Source: an uncultured Candidatus Saccharibacteria bacterium (GTDB lineage Bacteria; Patescibacteriota; Saccharimonadia; Saccharimonadales; Saccharimonadaceae). Taken from it: DNA of 64,000 nt. Below the pieces are notes generated by a model. That model worked only from the letters and a program-made list of their open reading frames with translations. It was not told the origin of the DNA and searched no databases. This document shows, piece by piece, positions 58,817-64,000 of the stretch; positions within the stretch are counted from its first letter, which is position 1; each line of letters starts with the position of its first letter. A program made the translations under genes and the position numbers. Where the stretch lies: contig CAMNAK010000001.1 of the NCBI GenBank assembly GCA_946530965.1, positions 468,013 to 532,012 on the forward strand, given 5' to 3'.

Positions 58817-59620
58817 ATGTATTTACTTATCGATGTCGGTGGCACCAAGACTTTGCTCGCCATCGCAAACCCAAAAGGTAAAATTCTTCATTCTATCAAA
58901 TTCCCTACCATTCACGACCAAAATATCTTTGCAAAAAATCTTGTTCAGCAAATCCGTAGCAACTTCGCCCTCAGTAGCATCGAGGCCATAGGCGTTGCTT
59001 TACCAGGGGTCGTAAAAGATAACAAGGTCCAGTGGCTCGGTAATCTCCCTTGGAAGAACTTCGATCTAGCCAAAATCCTCAAGGACGAATTTAGTATCCC
59101 AGCATATATCGAGAATGATGCCAATCTTGCCGCTCTCGCAGAGGCCAAAAACAAGGCTGGCCGTACTCTTTATCTAACCTTCTCTACCGGTATCGGTGGC
59201 GGCGTCGTCGACAATAACGTCCTATCTAAAAAGTTCCAAGATTTCGAACCAGGTCATACTATCTATGAATACAATGGCGAAAAGTCCGAATGGGAGGATC
59301 TAGCCTCCGCTAAGGCCTTTGTCGACCAGTACGGCATCAAAGTTCAAGACATTAAAGATAAGAAATGCTGGAGCAAAGAGGTTCCAGAGCGCATTGCTCT
59401 TGGTCTCGCCCCTGTTATTACTGAAACCAAGCCAGATCGCGTCGTTTTTGGCGGTCCACTCGGTTTCGAGCTAAAGCGTTACCGCACGCCACTTCGCAGA
59501 ATCCTCAAGAATGAGCTAAACACCAAGACTCTTCCAAGATTTACCGCTGCCAAATACGGCAATTTCTCTGTCATTGAAGGTTGTTTCCTCTATGCCAAAG
59601 CTAACAACACTAATAAATAA
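58817..59620 (+). CDS. ROK-family sugar kinase/regulator, zinc motif missing
   Basis: 267 residues. DVGGTKTLLAI phosphate loop, GVALPGVV, YIENDANLAALAEA (catalytic Asp) and STGIGGGVV are ROK/glucokinase signatures. The CxCGxxGCxE zinc site that follows in most ROK proteins is absent; EPGHTIYEYNG is all that remains of the GHxxE region. Likely a glucose or N-acetyl-sugar kinase without an HTH domain. A -10 box TATACT (58805-58810) lies six bases before the ATG, so it is leaderless; this sets the start. Confidence 0.88.
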   Translation: MYLLIDVGGTKTLLAIANPKGKILHSIKFPTIHDQNIFAKNLVQQIRSNFALSSIEAIGVALPGVVKDNKVQWLGNLPWKNFDLAKILKDEFSIPAYIENDANLAALAEAKNKAGRTLYLTFSTGIGGGVVDNNVLSKKFQDFEPGHTIYEYNGEKSEWEDLASAKAFVDQYGIKVQDIKDKKCWSKEVPERIALGLAPVITETKPDRVVFGGPLGFELKRYRTPLRRILKNELNTKTLPRFTAAKYGNFSVIEGCFLYAKANNTNK

Positions 59621-60029
59621 AATTACTCAGGATCATCCTGAACTGAAGCTCGAAAGCGGCGAGCGCTTTGCTTTTCATCCCCCAAATACAATCTTTTATA
59701 GCGAGCAAAGCGGTAGCGAACGCCCAGATCTCTTAATCCTACATGAATTAGGTCACTACCTTAACGGCAACCAAGATTATACAAGCGATATTGCCCTGCT
59801 TCGCATCGAATCAGAGGCATGGGAAACCGCCAAAAAGCTCACTAAAAAATATAAGATCAAGTGGGACGAAGATTTTGCTCAGGATCGCCTAGATAGTTAT
59901 CGCGACTGGATGCACAGTGCGTCACTTTGTTCATTCTGCAACATCAATGGCTACCAAGACACAAATGGTTTATATCATTGCCCTTTATGTAACAAAAAGT
60001 GGCCAAGACAAGAAATACCAGAAGACTAA
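59592..60029 (+). CDS. IrrE/ImmA-like zincin with C-terminal zinc ribbon
   Basis: 145 residues. LLILHELGHYLNG is an HExxH zinc-protease motif, and the downstream RIESEAWETA supplies a likely third ligand. The C-terminal CSFC...CPLC is a zinc ribbon. Similar proteases (ImmA, IrrE) cleave regulators in mobile-element or stress control. It starts inside the ROK gene (29-base overlap). The exact start (59592 or in-frame ATG 59574) is uncertain; 59592 is used. Confidence 0.75.
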   Translation: MPKLTTLINKITQDHPELKLESGERFAFHPPNTIFYSEQSGSERPDLLILHELGHYLNGNQDYTSDIALLRIESEAWETAKKLTKKYKIKWDEDFAQDRLDSYRDWMHSASLCSFCNINGYQDTNGLYHCPLCNKKWPRQEIPED

Positions 60030-60058
60030 AAATACTCCGGAGAACCCGGAGTATTTTA
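60028..60058. terminator. Bidirectional terminator
   Basis: AATACTCCGG / CCGGAGTATT with T runs on both sides. Confidence 0.86.
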
Positions 60059-60072
60059 TTTTATCAAATCAA

Positions 60073-60276
60073 TTAAGCGTTCTTTTTTGCTTTACCACGC
60101 TTGCTAATACGGCCACCCTTTGCACCAGCGATCTTTGCTAGTTCTGGGTTTGCAGCGAAACCGCCAGTATGACCATTGCGGCCACCCTTGCGACCGATTT
60201 CTGCGTAGAAATCTTTACCGTACTTTGTCTTATTAGTGTTTGCAGCCTTCTGGCCACCAGCTTTTGTACCTGCCAT
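60073..60276 (-). CDS. KGG-repeat stress-type protein
   Basis: 67 residues, basic and glycine-rich: AGGQKAANTNKTKYG, EIGRKGGRNGHTGGFAANPE and IAGAKGGRISKRGK resemble the KGG repeats of con-10/GsiB-type proteins, linked to desiccation or general stress. Probably intrinsically disordered. Start chosen at 60276 (MAGTKAGG) from family pattern; an upstream GTG frame is less likely. Confidence 0.85.
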   Translation of the reverse strand: MAGTKAGGQKAANTNKTKYGKDFYAEIGRKGGRNGHTGGFAANPELAKIAGAKGGRISKRGKAKKNA

Positions 60277-60473
60277 TGTTGTACATTCCCATTTCTGCCC
60301 ACCAATACTATTTAATATAACCACCCCGAAGTATTCCCCTCAGGTGCTTATGGCTATTCTAACATAAAGCTTATCTTTTGTCAATACGCTTTTTCTTATT
60401 TTTATGTTATAATAACCGAACAACAGATTACAAAAAGTACAAAAGTTTTCCCAAAGTTTTCCACAAAAAGTAC

Positions 60474-60595
60474 TTGCGCTTATACCAAATGTGATATAAA
60501 ATAAAGCTAGTTCTAAGGATGATGCGAGAGTCCTTAAAACAAAAACATCAATCCCTACCATCGAGAGCAAAAGGTAGGGATTTTTCTTGTATATG
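60474..60595 (+). ncRNA. Candidate small RNA with promoter and terminator
   Basis: TTGCGC (60474-60479) with a 17-base spacer to TAAAAT (60497-60502) starts a ~90-base transcript. It contains an AAGGA / TCCTT hairpin and ends in a strong terminator (AATCCCTACC / GGTAGGGATT plus T run, 60550-60595). No open frame of useful length. The sequence before the -35 shares CAAAAAGTA with the second candidate RNA at 63505. Confidence 0.6.
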
Positions 60596-60605
60596 CCCTT
60601 TTACC

Positions 60606-60636
60606 AAAAAAGACGCATCTCAATGCGTCTTTTTGT
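60606..60636. terminator. Bidirectional terminator hairpin
   Basis: AAAAAGACGCAT / ATGCGTCTTTTT; serves the 60690 gene on the minus strand. Confidence 0.82.
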
Positions 60637-60689
60637 TTTGAGAGGCCTTAGAGCGGCTCTCACGCGGTCGTTTTTAAACGCAAGCTTTA

Positions 60690-60929
60690 TTAATTCTTGC
60701 CAAATAGACCCTTTACCTTATCAGCAATACCACCAGCCAAAGCGCCAGAAATTGCATCATAAATCTTGTTTGCAATATCCTCAGAAATACCAACTTTCTT
60801 TAGCGTTTCGATCATGCTGTTTTTGTCACCAAAGTTAATATTCTTGATCGCTTCGCCCGCCTTCTTGGCCATATCATCATCAAGATGTGCTTTTTCTTTG
60901 ATCGTCTTAACGATTTCTTCGATGTTCAT
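60690..60929 (-). CDS. Hypothetical helical protein, 79 aa
   Basis: Two amphipathic helices (MNIEEIVKTIKEKAHLDDDMAKKAGEAIKN) and a Gly/Ala segment (AISGALAGGIADKVKGLFG) that could insert in a membrane. Strong GAGGAGG site. No known family; could be a small stress or holin-like peptide. Confidence 0.68.
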   Translation of the reverse strand: MNIEEIVKTIKEKAHLDDDMAKKAGEAIKNINFGDKNSMIETLKKVGISEDIANKIYDAISGALAGGIADKVKGLFGKN

Positions 60930-60973
60930 AATTATCCTCCTCTTTAATCATAACACCCAAATACGAAAGCAAT

Positions 60974-60998
60974 AAAAAACGCCGAAACATCGGCTTTC
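60974..60998 (-). terminator. Terminator of tRNA-Ile
   Basis: GCCGA / TCGGC with a six-T run on the minus strand, just past the tRNA CCA end. Confidence 0.8.
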
Positions 60999-61004
60999 TT
61001 TGAA

Positions 61005-61081
61005 TGGTGGGGATATGTGGACTTGAACCACAGACCTCGTCATTATCAGTGACGCGCTCTAACCAGCTGAGCTATATCCCC
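61005..61081 (-). tRNA. tRNA-Ile(GAU)
   Basis: 77 bases with encoded CCA. Acceptor GGGGATA / TATCCCC, anticodon loop CTGATAA (GAU), T-loop TTCAAGT. A TTGCAA...TAAAAT promoter (17-base spacer) lies upstream. Its GAU anticodon reads the ATC codon shown by the T-box of ileS. Confidence 0.97.
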
Positions 61082-61152
61082 TTTTACTCTTATTATTTTA
61101 CTAGATAAAATCTTGAATTGCAAGATATTTAGGGTTAATTGCCAATAATTGA

Positions 61153-61200
61153 TATAATATAAGCATCCGAGAGAAAAAGACGAGCTTGCTCGTCTTTTTT
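61153..61200 (+). promoter_or_regulatory. Extra promoter running into a terminator
   Basis: TATAATATAAGCAT (61153-61166) repeats the promoter at 61229-61242, but runs straight into the hairpin GACGAG / CTCGTC plus six Ts (61174-61200). The predicted product is only ~36 bases. The hairpin extends through A/T pairs and a GCATCC / GGATGC outer stem. Confidence 0.65.
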
Positions 61201-61240
61201 AGAGGATGCGCCATATTACACCGAATGGTATAATATAAGC

Positions 61241-61486
61241 ATGGAATGGCAATTTAGCATTGGAGCATCATTACTCGGTCTCCTAATCATGGCGATTGGC
61301 GTTGGCTTCGTAGTCTTCCATCAGAAGCTCGCAGATAGCTTCTTTGGTGGAGTTTCAAGCTACGGCAAAACCCAGCTCGCCGGCATCATTATCATTATTT
61401 TAGGGTTCATTCTTTTAACCAATCTTCATACCCTAATTATCTACTGGTTAGTAAGCCTTATCGCGCCAAAACCACTTGGTAAATAA
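61241..61486 (+). CDS. Small membrane protein, 81 aa
   Basis: Two membrane helices (ASLLGLLIMAIGVGFVVFH, LAGIIIIILGFILLTNLHTLII) joined by a short loop (SFFGGVSSYGKT). No family recognised. A -10 box TATAAT (61229-61234) lies six bases before the ATG: leaderless. A second copy of this promoter lies 76 bases upstream. Confidence 0.72.
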   Translation: MEWQFSIGASLLGLLIMAIGVGFVVFHQKLADSFFGGVSSYGKTQLAGIIIIILGFILLTNLHTLIIYWLVSLIAPKPLGK

Positions 61487-61492
61487 ACAAAC

Positions 61493-61525
61493 AAAAAAGC
61501 CGACCCCTAAGGGCCGGCTTTTTGT
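61493..61525. terminator. Bidirectional terminator
   Basis: AAAAAGCCG.CCC / GGG.CGGCTTTTT between convergent genes. Confidence 0.87.
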
Positions 61526-61965
61526 TATAGTTCAATTCTGAAGCTATTTGTATCGCGGATTTCTGCGCCCATCTTCTGGTAGAATTTGACTGCGCCTGCC
61601 TTCTTGCCTTTTCCGGAAGAAGTAAATTCGAGACGATGGCAACCTTTTTTCTGACCCCAAGCCATGATCGCTTCAAACATCTTTGTGCCAATACCCTGAT
61701 GCTGATATTCGTGCGATACGACAAAATCTTCAAGATACAAATTCTTATCGATTAGAGACCCCATAATAACAGACACAGAAGCCATAGCTACAAGCTTTTC
61801 GTCATCCATCATTACAATAATGTCGTGCCAAGGCGACTCGATAATATCCTCAATAACCTCACGCCTGACTGGTTCGCCTTCGTAATGCGAGCTAAGATCT
61901 TTTAGTAAAGCTCCCATCTGCTCCGCAATATCTGTATCGTAATCCATTAGTACACTAATGTTCAT
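61525..61965 (-). CDS. GNAT-family N-acetyltransferase
   Basis: 146 residues. The acetyl-CoA site is VSHEYQHQGIGTKMFEAIMAW, preceded by KNLYLEDFVV and followed by KKGCHRLEF and GAVKFYQKMGAEIRD. Substrate unknown. The start at 61965 is fixed by an AAAGGAGAT site inside the end of glmM, with which it overlaps, so the two are coupled. Confidence 0.87.
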   Translation of the reverse strand: MNISVLMDYDTDIAEQMGALLKDLSSHYEGEPVRREVIEDIIESPWHDIIVMMDDEKLVAMASVSVIMGSLIDKNLYLEDFVVSHEYQHQGIGTKMFEAIMAWGQKKGCHRLEFTSSGKGKKAGAVKFYQKMGAEIRDTNSFRIEL

Positions 61966-63331
61966 CACCTATCTCCTTTTTTACTATTTCAGCGAGTAGT
62001 TCAGCAATCTGTTCATCTTCTCTCTGATCTGGGCCTTCTACCAAGATACGAAGCTTATTTTCGGTACCAGAATAGCGTGTAAATACTCTACCGCGACCAG
62101 AAAGAATCTCTTCCGCCTTTGCTACCATAGCGTTCCATCCCTGAACCTGTTCGAGTGGACGCTTTTCCTTAACACTAACAGCAAGCTGAGCATTTGGGAA
62201 TTCTTCGTAATCTGGCCACAAATCAGCAAGCGCACATTCTTTCTCTTGCATAATCTTTCTTGCAAAGAGTGCAACAAAGCTGCCGTCGCTACCATTTAGC
62301 CATGGCAAATAAATAATATGGCCAGCATTCTCGCCGCCAAGGATTGAGCCAAGTTCTTTACATTTCCTTGCTACTGCGCGGTCGCCAACAACGACTTTCT
62401 CGACACGGATCCCCTTGGCTTCCAAATATTGAATCGCGGCCAAGTTGCTATACTCCGTCAAAACAACTGTATCATTTGTAAGCTCGCCTTTTTCTTTGAG
62501 ATATAGAGCCAACATCGAAACGATTCTATCACCATTCCAAACACGGCCATATTCATCAACCAAAATCGCACGATCGGCATCACCATCAAGCGCGATACCC
62601 ATCAAGCCTTTTTGTTTGCATTCTTTTGCAAGAACTTCTGGATGGAGCGCACCAAAGCCATCATTGATATTCTTGCCGTTTGGCTCAACATCGATATTCT
62701 TTACTTCAAAGCCAAAATCTTCAAATACAACGTGCGAGAAAGAATAACCAGCACCAGAAGCAGAGTCCATCAAGAATTCGCCAGCGCCTTTGATATAATC
62801 CTCAGACTCTTCGCCATCAATAACTAGTTTAAGAAGCTCAGAAGCCGCCTGAGCGTATTTATCGACGTATTTTGCATCTGCACCCATATCAACAAAAGAT
62901 TGCTCTTCTGGATCGGTATCAGGGTCTAATTCTAGGCCAAAGAAACGCTTCTCAATATTAAGCTCAGTTTCATCGGTTGTCTTATCGCCATCAGAAGCAA
63001 ATAGCTTAACACCGTTATCCGTTGCAGGATTATGCGAAGCGGTAACCATAATGCCACCATCACAATCGGACTTTTCGATAATCTTCTGGATTGCTGGAGT
63101 TGGCAAAACGCCAAGATCTTCGATTTCAACGTCTTTAGACTTCAAACCTTCAGCAAGGCTGTCTTTTATCCAAATACCACTCTCGCGTGTATCGCGAGCC
63201 ATTAAGATTTTCTTCAAAGACATTTCATCCGCGATTGCAACACCAAGCCCTTTCAGGATATTAGGTCTAAGCGGCGAAGTCCCGACTTTGGCACGAATAC
63301 CGTCAGTCTCTCCAAATATTTGCTTTCCCAT
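61955..63331 (-). CDS. glmM: Phosphoglucosamine mutase
   Basis: 458 residues. Catalytic serine loop VTASHNPATDNGVK, metal loop LDGDADRAI, sugar loop GGENAGH and phosphate-binding RYSGTENKLRILVEG. Converts glucosamine-6-phosphate to the 1-phosphate for cell-wall precursors. A -10-like GATAAT (63338-63343) lies six bases before the ATG: probably leaderless. Confidence 0.94.
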   Translation of the reverse strand: MGKQIFGETDGIRAKVGTSPLRPNILKGLGVAIADEMSLKKILMARDTRESGIWIKDSLAEGLKSKDVEIEDLGVLPTPAIQKIIEKSDCDGGIMVTASHNPATDNGVKLFASDGDKTTDETELNIEKRFFGLELDPDTDPEEQSFVDMGADAKYVDKYAQAASELLKLVIDGEESEDYIKGAGEFLMDSASGAGYSFSHVVFEDFGFEVKNIDVEPNGKNINDGFGALHPEVLAKECKQKGLMGIALDGDADRAILVDEYGRVWNGDRIVSMLALYLKEKGELTNDTVVLTEYSNLAAIQYLEAKGIRVEKVVVGDRAVARKCKELGSILGGENAGHIIYLPWLNGSDGSFVALFARKIMQEKECALADLWPDYEEFPNAQLAVSVKEKRPLEQVQGWNAMVAKAEEILSGRGRVFTRYSGTENKLRILVEGPDQREDEQIAELLAEIVKKEIGDEH

Positions 63332-63469
63332 ATTGCCATTATCTTAGCAAGATTTTATAAAGCCGCCAACTACTCAAACTTTTATACATTTAGGTTTTTT
63401 ATCAGATTTTTCGCACTTTTTTCGATTCTACCCCTGTTAATTTTGTATAACAATTTTGTGCAAAAAGTA

Positions 63470-63498
63470 TTGACAAAGCATTTTAAAACGCTTATATT
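63470..63498 (+). promoter_or_regulatory. Consensus sigma-70 promoter
   Basis: TTGACA (63470-63475), 17-base spacer, TATATT (63493-63498). It is preceded by CAAAAAGTA as at the 60474 promoter. Confidence 0.78.
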
Positions 63499-63504
63499 AA
63501 AAGT

Positions 63505-63658
63505 AGCTTTTGTGATTATTCGCAGATTACAAAAGCCGCACTATTCTCAAAAACAAAAATCAAACAAAAACAAAAAACAACAAAAGGACTCCGGTTCGAT
63601 TGTGACATTATTAAAAGCTCTCAAGGTCACAAACATAACTGAATTCGGAGTCCTTTTT
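63505..63658 (+). ncRNA. Candidate small RNA with nested terminator hairpin
   Basis: A ~150-base transcript is expected from the promoter at 63470. It has a GCTTTTGT / ACAAAAGC hairpin at its 5' end, an A-rich unpaired middle, and a two-level terminator. The outer stem AAGGACTCCG / CGGAGTCCTT encloses an inner TTGTGAC / GTCACAA hairpin and is followed by a T run. No coding frame is convincing. Confidence 0.6.
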
Positions 63659-63762
63659 ATTAAAAATCTCAAACAAAATCTCAAAAACAAAATCTCAGAA
63701 GATACGATCAGGAAACTGGTCGTATTTTTCTATCTATTCCCTATTTAAATACATCCAGATCA

Positions 63763-63796
63763 ACAAAAAACTGCCCTTTCGGGCAGCTTTTGCTTT
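63763..63796 (-). terminator. Terminator downstream of 16S rRNA
   Basis: GCTGCCC / GGGCAGT stem, GAAA-type loop, six Ts on the minus strand, 160 bases after the 16S 3' end. Confidence 0.8.
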
Positions 63797-63849
63797 AACA
63801 ATTTAATTGTGCAATTAGGCATCGTAGTATCTGTAATGTAAAGCTTTAT

Positions 63850-63906
63850 GTTGTGACTTCCGAAGAAGTTTTGTAATAGATTAAGCTTAAGACCTATTAC
63901 CACAAC
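63850..63906 (-). ncRNA. Three-way-junction structure in the 16S 3' trailer
   Basis: On the minus strand GTTGTG / CACAAC closes two inner hairpins: GTAATAG / CTATTAC and a TTCG-loop hairpin ACTTC-TTCG-GAAGT. Possibly a 16S processing element; no tRNA in the spacer. Confidence 0.55.
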
Positions 63907-63955
63907 CGACCTAGATACATGCATCATTGCTGATTCATGCTCTTGTTCTCCCTAG

Positions 63956-64000
63956 AAAGGAGGTAATCCATCCGCACCTTCCGGTACGGATGCCTTGTTA
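63956..64000 (-). rRNA. rrs: 16S rRNA, 3' end (partial)
   Basis: On the minus strand the last ~45 bases show helix 45 (CCGTACCGGAAGGTGCGG) and the anti-Shine-Dalgarno end GGATTACCTCCTTT. The gene continues beyond the window. Confidence 0.97.

Noticed and set aside
63320..63748. 142-codon open frame on the + strand
   Set aside because: It runs through a consensus promoter and a nested terminator hairpin; composition is that of A/T-rich non-coding DNA.

Overview
The window reads like part of a streamlined Patescibacteria/CPR genome, most likely Candidatus Saccharibacteria (TM7). The basis is protein content and style: a DUF5663 protein, small stand-alone versions of DNA-repair and translation genes, very short intergenic gaps, many orphan small proteins, sortase with a large Cna-B surface adhesin, and the standard genetic code. 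The partial 16S rRNA at the right edge would settle the lineage. No prophage, insertion sequence, integrase or CRISPR array was seen.

Layout. 1-9 kb: end of a surface-type protein, a sortase, tRNA-Leu(CAA), a CDP-alcohol phosphatidyltransferase, a membrane-anchored serpin, an HD hydrolase, an NnrD-like protein and exonuclease III. 9-20 kb: a Rel (p)ppGpp synthetase/hydrolase, small orphan genes, a 1906-residue thioester/Cna-B adhesin and glycyl-tRNA synthetase. 19-31 kb: recO with a sensor-less kinase/receiver pair, xseA/xseB, a flippase-like membrane protein, a Trm11-like methylase, bL27, mutM with a putative DNA polymerase III delta subunit, and two intramembrane proteases. 31-41 kb: bL21, surface proteins (DUF11; an acidic/threonine-rich protein) and ileS behind a T-box leader. 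41-49 kb: ftsA-ftsZ-nrdR-thioredoxin-like, adk-map, rpsU, recJ. 49-60 kb: priA, def-fmt, infB, rpsA, a ROK kinase and an IrrE-like zincin. 60-64 kb: small proteins, tRNA-Ile(GAU), GNAT, glmM, two candidate small RNAs and the 3' end of a 16S rRNA gene.

The gene starts fall into two styles. About fifteen genes, mostly housekeeping, carry a -10 box exactly 6-7 bases before the start codon, so the mRNA should begin at the start codon (leaderless). Seven orphan small genes, all on the + strand, instead have a full -35/-10 promoter, a structured leader, usually a strong AGGAGG-type ribosome site, and a tight GC-rich terminator right after the stop codon.

A cell-surface programme runs through the window. 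One sortase and three candidate sorting signals (NPETS, FPHTG, IPKTG) occur with a thioester-type adhesin, a mucin-like threonine-rich protein and a serpin. This fits an epibiont that holds on to a host cell and resists host proteases, but that role is inference.
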